A stretch of DNA of 7,512 bases. Source: Kangiella sp. (GTDB taxonomy: Bacteria > Pseudomonadota > Gammaproteobacteria > Enterobacterales > Kangiellaceae). The stretch's first letter is position 1. Every line of letters starts with the position of its first letter. The notes below the pieces were generated by a model, which was not told the origin of the DNA, did no database searches, and worked only from the letters and a program-made list of their open reading frames with translations. The stretch is taken from contig JAPHRL010000127.1 in the NCBI GenBank assembly GCA_026195755.1, positions 1 to 7,512 of the forward strand, read 5' to 3'. Of the stretch, positions 1 to 7,163 are shown one piece after another. Position numbers and translations under genes: made by a program.

Positions 1-308
1 GGAAGATCTTTACCCTCTGCTACCAGCCGATAGGCGCAGGTGTCTGGCAGCCAGAAGTATTCTTCAACGGTGTCTGCAGTCAGTTGGACGCAGTCTGGAA
101 CTTTTGAGGTTCGGTTCTCATAATCAGTACAGGCTAAGCTCTTAGTATTAAGCAAGCGACAGGAAACATCGGTTTGCATCAAGAGGTCATCGTCATCGTC
201 GATAAACTGTACACAGCAGCATTTAGCGCACCCGTCGCACAGTGATTCCCACTGCTCATGCGTCATGTCTTTTAACGCTGTGGTGAGCCAAAATTTATCG
301 ACTGACAT
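1..308 (-). CDS. ycgN: YcgN family (UPF0260) cysteine-cluster protein, 3' end cut by the window
   Basis: About 102 residues are visible; the C-terminus runs off the left edge. E. coli YcgN is roughly 150 residues, so about two thirds is present. The signature is a cysteine cluster CDGCAKCC at residues 24-31, with further cysteines at 32, 50, 60, 73 and 91. The blocks PDCVQLT (71-77) and WLPDTCAYRLVAEGKDLP (86-103) match my memory of E. coli YcgN closely. The family belongs to the zinc/iron-chelating CxxCxxCC proteins, and its biochemical role is unknown. Metal binding is inferred from the cysteines. The ATG at 306-308 follows the ycgL stop by 2 nt, and the upstream AGG lies inside ycgL, so the two genes are probably co-transcribed and perhaps translationally coupled. 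Family assignment is confident; function is not established. Confidence 0.93.
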   Translation of the reverse strand, partial: MSVDKFWLTTALKDMTHEQWESLCDGCAKCCCVQFIDDDDDLLMQTDVSCRLLNTKSLACTDYENRTSKVPDCVQLTADTVEEYFWLPDTCAYRLVAEGKDL

Positions 309-310
309 CG

Positions 311-577
311 TTATTTATTACCTGCTATCAGTTGCGCTATCTCTTCTTCGCTTGGTGGCATTTGCAAAAAGTAGCCCTCTTCTTCCAGCCTAGCTTTAAC
401 TTCAGCAATATCACACAAGGCTAAACTCTGGCGTTCATTCAAATCCAGATGCATGACCAGTTCAGGCTCACCCCAAACCTGGGTCAAGCCCTCTGGCAAA
501 TCTTCGAAATCTGTCTCGTAGGGAACATAAAGATAGGTATCGGGTTTCTTGGCACTTTTATAAATACTGCACATCAT
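311..577 (-). CDS. ycgL: YcgL domain-containing protein, 88 aa
   Basis: A small cytoplasmic protein of the YcgL family, a conserved gammaproteobacterial group without a known biochemical function. The N-terminal block CSIYKSAKKPDTYLYVPY (residues 3-20), the central LTQVWGEPELVMHLDL (31-46) and the C-terminal EEEGYFLQMPP (65-75) correspond to the E. coli pattern CVIYRSSKRDQTYLYV ... FGQPQLAMILPL ... EQGYYLQLPP. No signal peptide or membrane segment is visible. The gene begins with two consecutive ATG codons (577 and 574), and either could be the start; the upstream GAGA is a weak ribosome binding site. It sits downstream of rnd and 2 nt upstream of ycgN, so a ycgL-ycgN pair is likely one transcript. 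Confidence 0.93.
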   Translation of the reverse strand: MMCSIYKSAKKPDTYLYVPYETDFEDLPEGLTQVWGEPELVMHLDLNERQSLALCDIAEVKARLEEEGYFLQMPPSEEEIAQLIAGNK

Positions 578-630
578 AATGAGGTTTCTCGTAAAACTTT
601 AGGTTGCAACACATAGTAAACAAATGGTTA

Positions 631-667
631 AACTCTAAGCTTTGAACTCTAAGCTTTGAACTCTAAG
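631..667. repeat. 14-bp tandem repeat, about 2.6 copies
   Basis: Two perfect copies of AACTCTAAGCTTTG (631-644 and 645-658) are followed by a third partial copy AACTCTAAG (659-667). The repeat fills the spacer between the rnd stop codon (675-677) and ycgL. Each unit contains the palindrome AAGCTT, so two neighbouring units could pair into a weak 6-bp stem with an 8-nt loop. There is no U-tract, so it is not a terminator. The unit length is not a multiple of three, which suits a noncoding, slippage-prone spacer. Confidence 0.9.
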
Positions 668-674
668 TAAAAAG

Positions 675-1829
675 CTAGATAAATTCTTGCATGGCCTGTT
701 GAAAAGGTTCGGCAAGCAAACGCTGACGCCAGCTGTTCCAGAACCGATTAGGACGCCCCTTAAAGCCTAGTGTCATCTTTATATAGTACTCGATCAGACG
801 TCGATTACATAAGGCTTCTGCCGGGATATTGTTCTGACTAGCCACTTTTTCAACCTTGACTTTCAAGGCATTGAACATCGCTTTACTCTTGGGTATTTTA
901 TGAAAAGGCTGTAGCGGCTCCGGCCACTGTTCTTTGTCAATCTGATCTGCCTGCTCAACCTGACGAATCATTTCGGCGCCATACTTGCGAATACTTCCTC
1001 GATGGCAGCCCATAGAAAGTAAATCACTAATACTCGTGTTTTCTTTCTGGCAAACCTCAATCAGATGATGATCTCGAAACACAAAGGTCTTAGGAATATT
1101 GTTGTCTCGAGCTAGCGTTTCACGCCATTGGGCCAGTTTTTGCAAGCGGTTGAGCTGGAATTGATTTAAACGAAAAGCACCTTTCACTTTAAGGTAAGCT
1201 TCGGCGTAATCATCTGCCTGAATAATGGCTGCAAAAATACTGTTTACATCCTCAACTACACATTCAAACAAGCCTTTTTCCAACAGACTGTCGCGTAATC
1301 GATAATAGACAGGTATCAAGTATTGAACGTCCTGTGCTGCATACACTTTCTGTTCCTGAGTTAATGGCCGTTGCAACCAGTCGGTTTTAGTATGTTCCTT
1401 ATCCAGAACAATACTTAAGAATTGTTCGACAATGTTTCCGTAACCAACACTGAGACCAATACCATCAAGTGACGCTGCAATTTGCGTATCGAAAACCTGG
1501 TTAAACTCAAAACCATATTGGTGATAAAGCGCTTCAAGATCTTCACTACAACTATGCAGGGCTTTGACTACTAATGATGAAGCAAACAACTCGGTTAATG
1601 CCGATAAATCATCGCAGGCCAAAGGATCAATCAGGTAAATTTCCTTACCATCATAAATCTGAATCAGAGCAAGTCGATGAAAATAAGTATTTGTTCTGTC
1701 GAACTCGGTATCGACAGCGAGCTCTTTAAGAGTTAACCAGAAGTTACAAAGCTCCTGTAAACGCTCGGGCTCAGACACCGTTTCAACATGAACTGAGTCT
1801 TGGTGTTGCTCTAAATGAAATCGTACCAA
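675..1829 (-). CDS. rnd: Ribonuclease D, 384 aa, TTG start
   Basis: A 3'-to-5' exoribonuclease that trims the 3' ends of tRNA precursors and other stable RNAs in the cytoplasm. Numbered from the TTG, the DEDDy catalytic set is complete: D40 and E42 in VDTEFDRT, D97 in SEDLE, then Y163 and D167 in VYAAQDVQYL. An HRDC domain follows (about residues 221-300), then a second HRDC-like C-terminal region ending near residue 384. The usual family length is about 375. The frame stays open up to an ATG at 1862 (395 aa). I prefer TTG 1829 because AGGAG lies 7 nt upstream of it, the ATG has no Shine-Dalgarno sequence, and the longer N-terminus would be translated from a hairpin. E. coli rnd also starts at UUG. 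It lies directly downstream of fadD, as in E. coli. Function is very sure; the start is about 75% sure. Confidence 0.93.
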   Translation of the reverse strand: MVRFHLEQHQDSVHVETVSEPERLQELCNFWLTLKELAVDTEFDRTNTYFHRLALIQIYDGKEIYLIDPLACDDLSALTELFASSLVVKALHSCSEDLEALYHQYGFEFNQVFDTQIAASLDGIGLSVGYGNIVEQFLSIVLDKEHTKTDWLQRPLTQEQKVYAAQDVQYLIPVYYRLRDSLLEKGLFECVVEDVNSIFAAIIQADDYAEAYLKVKGAFRLNQFQLNRLQKLAQWRETLARDNNIPKTFVFRDHHLIEVCQKENTSISDLLSMGCHRGSIRKYGAEMIRQVEQADQIDKEQWPEPLQPFHKIPKSKAMFNALKVKVEKVASQNNIPAEALCNRRLIEYYIKMTLGFKGRPNRFWNSWRQRLLAEPFQQAMQEFI

Positions 1830-1836
1830 TTTAATG

Positions 1837-1841
1837 CTCCT
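1837..1841 (-). promoter_or_regulatory. Ribosome binding site AGGAG that decides the rnd start
   Basis: On the minus strand AGGAG is followed by the 7-nt spacer CATTAAA and then TTG (1827-1829). This is near-ideal spacing. The alternative ATG at 1860-1862 is preceded by CCTACATCCC, with no purine-rich box. Confidence 0.75.
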
Positions 1842-1861
1842 GACGCTCTTTATGAGCGTCA
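1841..1861 (-). promoter_or_regulatory. Perfect 8-bp hairpin abutting the rnd ribosome binding site
   Basis: On the minus strand, arms TGACGCTC and GAGCGTCA pair perfectly over 8 bp with the 5-nt loop ATAAA. The last base of the 3' arm is the first base of AGGAG. It lies in the fadD-rnd gap (1830-1885). No U-tract follows, so it does not look like an intrinsic terminator. A role in mRNA stability or in tuning rnd translation is inferred. A structured leader upstream of a UUG-started rnd is known in E. coli. Confidence 0.7.
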
Positions 1862-1885
1862 TGGGATGTAGGATTATCTGCGTAC

Positions 1886-3544
1886 TTATTTACGCAATTC
1901 TTTACGGAGGATTTTGCCCACGTTACTTTTTGGAAGTTCATCTCTGAACTCAACAACTTTCGGGATCTTGTATCCAGTTAAGTGCTCACGAGTATGTTTG
2001 ATCACATCACTTTCGCTTAAGGTACTGTCTTTTTTGACTACTACTACTTTTACCACTTCACCCTTCACCTCGTCCGGCTCGCCAATAGCAGCCACTTCTA
2101 AAACGCCTGGGTGAAGCGCAACAACATCTTCGATCTCGTTCGGATAAACGTTAAAACCGGATACCAGAATCATGTCTTTTTTACGGTCAACAATACGCAA
2201 GAAGCCTTTTTCATCGATAGTCGCCATGTCGCCGGTTGCTAACCAACCATCTTCCTTTAGAACTTCTGCGGTTTCTTGTGGACGATTCAGATAACCCTTC
2301 ATAATTTGAGGGCCTTTGACCCAAAGCTCACCAGGCTGACCTATTTCAACTTCGCTACCCTCTTCGTCTCGAATTTCAACATCAGTAGAGGGAATCGGCA
2401 AACCAATAGTGCCATTATAAGATTCTAAATCGAGAGGGTTCATGCTCACTACGGGTGATGTTTCGGTCAAGCCATAACCTTCAAGTAGCGGTGTTTTAGT
2501 CAGCTCTTGCCATCTTTCTGCAACTGACTTTTGTACGGCCATGCCGCCACCGACAGACAGTTTTAATTGACTGAAATCCAACTCACGAAATGCGGGGGTG
2601 TTTAACAGGCCATTAAATAAAGTGTTGACCCCTGTTAAAGCCGTGAATGGATATTTTTTGAGTGTTTTACAGAAATCTTTCATGTCGCGCGGGTTGGTAA
2701 TATAGACATTATGCCCACCTGCCTTTGTGAAGAGCAGGCAGTTCACGCATAAAGAAAAAATATGATAAAGAGGAAGCGCTGTAATAATCGTTTCCTGCCC
2801 TTCATCAAGGAACGGTCCCATCCAGGCATGAGTTTGCAACACGTTGGCAACCATATTGCGATGCGTCAGCACGGCCCCTTTTGAGACACCAGTTGTTCCT
2901 CCCGTATATTGCAAAAAGGCTGTATCCTCAGCAGTCAGCTCGACAGGCTTAACTTCTTGCGCAGCACCCTTTTGCATAGCATCAACAAAATTATGCGATG
3001 ACTCGAGATTAAAACTGGGCACCATCTTTTTAATATACTTAACGACAAAGTTCACAATGAAGCGCTTTGGCTGAGAACACATATCTCCAACCTGAGTGAC
3101 GATGATATGTTTTAAATTGGTTTTCTCGACAACGCTCTGCAAAGTATCGCCAAAATTGGCCAAGATAACGATAGCGTTGGCTTCACTATCATTAAGCTGA
3201 TGCTCAAGCTCTCGCGGCGTATATAGGGGATTAACGTTAACCACAGCCAGGCCAGCACGGAAAGCGCCGAACAGACAAACAGGATATTGCAATAAATTCG
3301 GCATCATCAGGGCAAGCTTGTCGCCTTTTTGAAGCCCTAATTCATTTTGCAGGTAGGAAGCAAAATCTTGAGCTTTCTGATCCAGCTCGCGGTAGGTCAA
3401 GGTGATGCCCAAATTAGTGACGGCCGGCCTATCACCGAATTTTTCGACACTTTCATCGAAAATAGCCATCAGGCTGGAATACTGTTCAGGATCAATTGTT
3501 TGCTGAACTTCTTTTGGGTAATGCTTTAACCAGATTTTTTCCAT
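1886..3544 (-). CDS. fadD: Long-chain fatty acid-CoA ligase (acyl-CoA synthetase), 552 aa
   Basis: Activates long-chain fatty acids to acyl-CoA via an acyl-adenylate, consuming ATP and CoA. This is the entry step to beta-oxidation, carried out at the inner face of the cytoplasmic membrane. ANL-superfamily motifs are intact: the phosphate-binding loop YTGGTTGVSKGA (213-224), GYGLTETSP (356-364), the hinge and fatty-acyl-CoA-synthetase signature around DGWLATGD (432-439) and VDRKKDMI (452-459), and the catalytic lysine K544 in SNVGKILRK. The length is close to that of E. coli FadD (about 560). The ATG at 3544 has AGGAAG about 4-5 nt upstream. A 135-nt spacer separates it from the upstream hydrolase gene, so it probably has its own promoter, although none stands out. 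Its order with rnd downstream matches E. coli. A medium-chain preference cannot be excluded from sequence alone. Confidence 0.95.
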   Translation of the reverse strand: MEKIWLKHYPKEVQQTIDPEQYSSLMAIFDESVEKFGDRPAVTNLGITLTYRELDQKAQDFASYLQNELGLQKGDKLALMMPNLLQYPVCLFGAFRAGLAVVNVNPLYTPRELEHQLNDSEANAIVILANFGDTLQSVVEKTNLKHIIVTQVGDMCSQPKRFIVNFVVKYIKKMVPSFNLESSHNFVDAMQKGAAQEVKPVELTAEDTAFLQYTGGTTGVSKGAVLTHRNMVANVLQTHAWMGPFLDEGQETIITALPLYHIFSLCVNCLLFTKAGGHNVYITNPRDMKDFCKTLKKYPFTALTGVNTLFNGLLNTPAFRELDFSQLKLSVGGGMAVQKSVAERWQELTKTPLLEGYGLTETSPVVSMNPLDLESYNGTIGLPIPSTDVEIRDEEGSEVEIGQPGELWVKGPQIMKGYLNRPQETAEVLKEDGWLATGDMATIDEKGFLRIVDRKKDMILVSGFNVYPNEIEDVVALHPGVLEVAAIGEPDEVKGEVVKVVVVKKDSTLSESDVIKHTREHLTGYKIPKVVEFRDELPKSNVGKILRKELRK

Positions 3545-3679
3545 GTAGCTTCCTGTTATAGCTATGATTAATAAATTTTATGGCCAAGAAAAGTAACCGA
3601 TTGTACCGAATAAGGCAACTTTTAACCGCCAGTTGGGATATTTTGAGCGTAATTTTCCAATAGCTGCTTAACTTTCTAT

Positions 3680-4546
3680 CTAACCCTGATTAAATTTTGC
3701 CCAAAAGTCCAGTATCGGCTCCGCTACCTGTTGCGGATATTGCATGTGCAAATGATGGCCACCCTCAAGGTCGATCCATTCAGACTGTTGCAGATAGGAC
3801 AGCCTTTTCTCAATGGCCGGCTTTTCCTGCAACATCCCTTGCTTACCACGAATAAACAATACTTCAGCTGCCACATTATTCATTAAGGCTTCAAGTTGGG
3901 GCTCAGTCATACGAATCCACGAGGCATTCTTTAAACGCGCATCACTTGACCACTGATAGCCTCGGTCACACAGTGTGACACCGCGTTCAATTAAAGGTAA
4001 CAAAGTCTCTGCACTCAGTTCGCTTACCTGTGCTCGGGCATTCGCCGCTTCTTCAATCGAGCCGAAATAGCGCTTCTGGCTACGTTTAGCTTTGCGCTGT
4101 TCAATGGCTTGCGCCAATTGCTCAATGGTTTGTTCAGGCGTTGATATAAAAGGCCCGAGCGCATCAATAGAGACCAGACTTTTAACACGATTAGGCACTG
4201 CTCCGGCGTAAATCATTGCCAATGCAGCGCCCATAGAATGCCCTAATATATGGCATTTATCGATATGAAGAACATCCAGCGCACCATCAATGATCGAAAT
4301 TCCTGAAACAAACTGATAGTCCGCATCTTCCGACAAATGTTCAGACTGACCATGCCCCGGAAACTCTATGGCAATCAGGCGGTACTTGTCTGCCAGAAAA
4401 GGAGCCAGAGAGTGGAATGTAGCGGCATTATCCAGCCATCCATGCAAGCACAGAATGGGTTCAGCCTTTGGGTCGCCCCACTCCAGTACAGCAATCTTAT
4501 TATGGTGGATTTGGAAGTGATATTCCTGGTCAAATTTGACGTGCAT
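3680..4546 (-). CDS. Alpha/beta hydrolase, serine-hydrolase-like (SERHL) type, 288 aa
   Basis: A cytoplasmic alpha/beta-hydrolase fold enzyme; the substrate is unknown, and esters are the usual guess. Numbered from the ATG at 4546, the oxyanion-hole block LCLHGWLDNAATF (32-44), the second motif EFPGHGQS (61-68), the nucleophile elbow GHSMGA (102-107, Ser104) and the C-terminal histidine in GGHHLHMQYP (262-271) are all present. The usual Asp after strand 7 is missing: LFIRGKQGM stands where G-x-x-D is expected. D128 in SIDALGP, after strand 6, is a candidate acid. The frame opens further to a TTG at 4561. I prefer ATG 4546, because GAGA lies about 10 nt upstream of it and the TTG lacks any ribosome binding site. 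The gene follows a strong terminator, so it starts a new transcription unit, 135 nt before fadD. Supplying fatty acids for FadD is possible but is only inferred from adjacency. Confidence 0.88.
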   Translation of the reverse strand: MHVKFDQEYHFQIHHNKIAVLEWGDPKAEPILCLHGWLDNAATFHSLAPFLADKYRLIAIEFPGHGQSEHLSEDADYQFVSGISIIDGALDVLHIDKCHILGHSMGAALAMIYAGAVPNRVKSLVSIDALGPFISTPEQTIEQLAQAIEQRKAKRSQKRYFGSIEEAANARAQVSELSAETLLPLIERGVTLCDRGYQWSSDARLKNASWIRMTEPQLEALMNNVAAEVLFIRGKQGMLQEKPAIEKRLSYLQQSEWIDLEGGHHLHMQYPQQVAEPILDFWAKFNQG

Positions 4547-4606
4547 AGTCTTATGTCTCAATCATTTATTTGGATATAAAAACTATTAGAGAATAGCATA
4601 GCGCAT

Positions 4607-4631
4607 AAAAAAAGGGCCATTTACATGACCC
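4607..4631 (-). terminator. Intrinsic (rho-independent) terminator of the antiporter-transglutaminase-MBL unit
   Basis: On the minus strand GGGTCAT and ATGGCCC form a 7-bp stem (one G-U pair) capped by the GNRA tetraloop GTAA and followed directly by seven T residues (4607-4613). It lies about 200 nt after the MBL stop and 14 nt after the stop of the small ORF at 4646-4813, and it ends the transcript before the hydrolase gene. It is one-directional: no T-run follows the stem on the plus strand. Confidence 0.92.
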
Positions 4632-4645
4632 ATATGAGGAAATAA

Positions 4646-4813
4646 TTACTCATTAAAAGAGAAGTGACAATGACAACCTGAAAAACAACTCCACAATTTC
4701 GCATCTAGCCAAGACTGCTTCATTGCTTTTCGTATATATTTTGAACAGTTGTCATGCATAAAGTTCCAACAATGCTGCATTTTTTTATGCAATTTCTCTG
4801 AATTATAGTCCAT
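4646..4813 (-). CDS. Possible small cysteine-rich protein, 55 aa, unrecognised
   Basis: An ATG-started frame of 55 codons lies between the MBL stop and the intrinsic terminator. It begins MDYNSEKLHKKMQHCW and ends SCFSGCHCHFSFNE. It has five cysteines (15, 23, 43, 47, 49), three tryptophans (16, 35, 41) and a basic, possibly helical middle (about residues 24-42), with no signal peptide. It is in the same frame as the MBL gene: 61 sense codons run from the MBL stop (4832-4834) to the TAA at 4646. It has no Shine-Dalgarno sequence, which weakens the case. The terminator 14 nt after its stop supports transcription. Alternatives are 3' UTR open by chance, or a former C-terminal tail of the MBL protein. 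I do not recognise the family. Confidence 0.3.
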   Translation of the reverse strand: MDYNSEKLHKKMQHCWNFMHDNCSKYIRKAMKQSWLDAKLWSCFSGCHCHFSFNE

Positions 4814-4831
4814 AATTAATGAAACAATAGC

Positions 4832-5698
4832 TTACATTGCTTTGTTAACAAGATGCTTTAAATTTTCCTCGGTCGTAAAGCGTCCTTTTTCGTCTTTAGT
4901 AACTTTGCCAAGGCATGTTTCTGGATCATGAGTAAAGTAAAGATGGCCATTTTCCTCGATTAAGCGATCAAGTAACAGCTTCTTTTCCTCAATCAAATTT
5001 TCCGGGAAACGATCGTACCCCATGGTGATAGGCAGATGAACCCAAGGCACACCAGGAATTAGGTCAGCCGCAAAGACTACCGAACCCTGCTCTGTTGTAA
5101 TTTCAGTAAGCAGCATCCCCGGAGTATGACCATTAGAGACAAAAAATCGATAATCATCGCCCAGTAACTCACTGTGCTCTCCTTCGACCAAATGCAAACG
5201 GCCTGTTTGCTCGATTAAATCGGTAAGACCTGGAATAAAAGAGGCTTTATCACGAGGGTGAGGATTATTGGCTCTCTCCCACGCTTCTTTGCCAATGATA
5301 AATTCGGCGTTGGGGAACAGCAGCTCAGGCTCCTTGCCCTCTTGCCATTGACTTAGCAGGCCGCCGGCATGGTCGAAATGCAGGTGAGAAAGCACTAATA
5401 TATCGATATCCTCATGACTAACACCTGCCTCGGCAAGAGATTTCAACAGCACATGCTCATCTTCCTGTACCCCGTAGCGATCTTTAAACTTAGGCTCGAA
5501 GAATGCTCCGATACCGGTTTCAAATAGAATGTTTTTGTCGCCATCTTTAACCAGTAAAGCACGACACACCAGGTCAATTCGGTTCTGCTCATCCACCTCT
5601 ACCCAGCGTTGCCATAAGGCTTTGGGGGCATTACCAAACATGGCACCACCGTCCAGTTTCTGTGAGTTTCCAAGAATCGAGTAAAACTGTTTTGTCAT
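4832..5698 (-). CDS. Metallo-beta-lactamase fold hydrolase, YtnP/AiiA lactonase-like, 288 aa
   Basis: A probable di-zinc cytoplasmic hydrolase. All metal ligands of the lactonase-type MBL fold are visible: H105, H107, D109 and H110 in SHLHFDHAGG, H191 in NGHTPGM, D212 in AADLIP and H257 in FTHDPE. The N-terminal stretch LDGGAMFGNAPKALW (15-29) resembles that of Bacillus YtnP, a quorum-quenching N-acyl-homoserine lactonase. Lactone hydrolysis is therefore a reasonable but unproven guess; other MBL hydrolases, such as the parathion-hydrolase type, share these motifs. There is no signal peptide. The ATG follows the stop of the transglutaminase-like gene by 1 nt, with AAGG 7 nt upstream inside that gene, so translation is probably coupled. 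The TAA stop is followed by an in-frame open stretch of 61 codons (see the small ORF). Confidence 0.9.
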   Translation of the reverse strand: MTKQFYSILGNSQKLDGGAMFGNAPKALWQRWVEVDEQNRIDLVCRALLVKDGDKNILFETGIGAFFEPKFKDRYGVQEDEHVLLKSLAEAGVSHEDIDILVLSHLHFDHAGGLLSQWQEGKEPELLFPNAEFIIGKEAWERANNPHPRDKASFIPGLTDLIEQTGRLHLVEGEHSELLGDDYRFFVSNGHTPGMLLTEITTEQGSVVFAADLIPGVPWVHLPITMGYDRFPENLIEEKKLLLDRLIEENGHLYFTHDPETCLGKVTKDEKGRFTTEENLKHLVNKAM

Positions 5699-5699
5699 G

Positions 5700-7163
5700 T
5701 TATAACCTTTTTGTTTCGTCTACGGTTTCGCCTTTATAGTGGATTTCCTCCACACGAAATGCAAACCGATCATTGGTTTTGCTAAAATCCGCACCACCCA
5801 AATTGATGGCTACTGGAATATGAGTGCTGGTTACCTGAGTCAGGTTCCAGGTTGGGTCGACCGCAATCCAATGTCCATCCACCAGAACCTCCACCCAAAC
5901 ATGGCCACCAAAGCGTTTTTCATGATCACCCAAATACACCAACCCATTAACTTCTCTTGCCGGAATTTGAGCCGCCGATAGCATCTCAATGAGTAGTTGA
6001 GTATATTCGGTGCAATCACCAATTTTGTTATCTAGGATATCATCAATATTGAAGCCCGCTGGGACAGGTTGATAATTCAGATAGTCGTAAACAAAGCTCA
6101 CCAAAGTCTCTACTTTCTGCCAATCATTATTTGATTCTGTAACGGCCTCCAATGCCAACTCGCGTGCAATCGGGTTGAGCCGCTTATCAGCGACCTTACC
6201 GATTGAGGCTATATCCTTACTTGATGCCTTATATCGACTGCCAGAGTTTAATTGAATAGTCTGCTGACCATCATTAACAGTGACCGCAGGATGATGCTCA
6301 AACCAGTCAAGGCGACCATTCTGCAAGCCCAGCGTTAGCGATTGGATATTATTAGCAGCGCCAAGGGGCTTATCCACCGCGACACCGCTATTGAGATAGA
6401 GATCGCTTTGCATTTCAGGGCTAAGAGTCACTTGTCGGCTACTGGCAACGTACTCCATGCCGTTTGTGAACGCATGCAACTTCGGCTGCCCTTCTTTAGA
6501 CAGCCTGAGCCAGCTTATTTCATTATTAGGATGCTGTTGTTGCAAAGCGATATAGGGTCGATTGGGCTTAGGCTTAAGTACCTGATAATGACTCGTTTCG
6601 ACTTCAAAGTTACGTGTATTTAAGTTTTTGACATCGAAAGTCTCAGTTGGTGACGGTACTGACCGCTCAATCAGATTCGACAGCATAAAGTAATCGCTCA
6701 AGTGATAGTCTACAGTTGGCAAGGTTTTGTGATAACTCTTGCCATTACGCTTTTCAGTAACGGTAAGCTCTTCATCATTGGTAAAAGAAGTTTCCACTTG
6801 CAACTGTGGTTCTTCTGAATAGAGTCTCCCTCCCAGTAGTTCATAGGGAGTCTGGTTAGAAAAGTATAATTCTCGAACGTAACGAAATTGAAAGCGGCGA
6901 CCTTGAACCCGCCCTTCCATAAAGTCATCCTCTATAACCGTAAACTGATCGTCTTGCTCAAGAAGCTCAACACTAGCTCGACCCACAGCCTGATTATGCC
7001 AGTTAATTTGATACCACTGCTTGAAAGGTTCGATAGTGGCTAAGTCGTAGCGGTATTTAGGAGAAGATTCTCGCAGCCCCAGCCACAATAGGGCAGCAAC
7101 TGCGAGTATTAATACACAGAGTTGAAAAAAGCGATGTTTAAATAGCGTCGTTAGCCTCGTCAT
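5700..7163 (-). CDS. Membrane-anchored transglutaminase-like (papain-fold) protein, 487 aa
   Basis: The N-terminus has a short basic stretch and one hydrophobic segment (about residues 12-30, CVLILAVAALLWLGL) with no clear cleavage site, so the protein is probably anchored in the inner membrane facing the periplasm. Residues of about 45-320 form a beta-rich, unassigned region. The C-terminal transglutaminase-like domain (about 335-445) carries the Cys-His-Asp triad: C384 in IGDCTEY, H421 in GGHVWVEV and D436 in AVDPTWN. Bacterial members are mostly proteases, peptide-modifying enzymes or non-catalytic; the substrate here is unknown. The triad is intact, so activity is plausible. The ATG at 7163 lies inside the antiporter gene (26-nt overlap) with only a weak ribosome binding site, suggesting coupled translation. 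The MBL gene follows by 1 nt. Confidence 0.88.
   Translation of the reverse strand: MTRLTTLFKHRFFQLCVLILAVAALLWLGLRESSPKYRYDLATIEPFKQWYQINWHNQAVGRASVELLEQDDQFTVIEDDFMEGRVQGRRFQFRYVRELYFSNQTPYELLGGRLYSEEPQLQVETSFTNDEELTVTEKRNGKSYHKTLPTVDYHLSDYFMLSNLIERSVPSPTETFDVKNLNTRNFEVETSHYQVLKPKPNRPYIALQQQHPNNEISWLRLSKEGQPKLHAFTNGMEYVASSRQVTLSPEMQSDLYLNSGVAVDKPLGAANNIQSLTLGLQNGRLDWFEHHPAVTVNDGQQTIQLNSGSRYKASSKDIASIGKVADKRLNPIARELALEAVTESNNDWQKVETLVSFVYDYLNYQPVPAGFNIDDILDNKIGDCTEYTQLLIEMLSAAQIPAREVNGLVYLGDHEKRFGGHVWVEVLVDGHWIAVDPTWNLTQVTSTHIPVAINLGGADFSKTNDRFAFRVEEIHYKGETVDETKRL

Noticed and set aside
1841..1861. Reading the fadD-rnd hairpin as an intrinsic terminator
   Set aside because: No T-run follows the stem on the minus strand; a purine-rich ribosome binding site follows instead.
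1914..3529. Plus-strand open frames opposite fadD
   Set aside because: They are antisense shadows of a well-conserved gene, with unnatural composition and no ribosome binding sites.
3617..3634. AACTGG...AAGTT on the minus strand upstream of fadD, resembling a FadR half site
   Set aside because: Only the first six bases fit a FadR operator (AACTGGTC...GTT); the second half does not match with correct spacing. Too weak to call.
3545..3679. Promoter elements for fadD, such as TACAAT (minus strand) with upstream TTGCCT
   Set aside because: TACAAT is a fair -10, but no -35 lies at 16-18 nt, and TTGCCT pairs only with the poor hexamer TACTTT. A promoter is likely somewhere here but I cannot place it.
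4776..4791. TGCAT-A6-ATGCA on the minus strand as a regulatory hairpin
   Set aside because: Only 5 A/T-rich base pairs around an A-tract, lying inside the possible small ORF; likely chance.
4337..6981. Plus-strand and alternate minus-strand frames within the hydrolase, MBL and transglutaminase-like genes
   Set aside because: All overlap clear coding regions with intact motifs, and none shows a recognisable domain.
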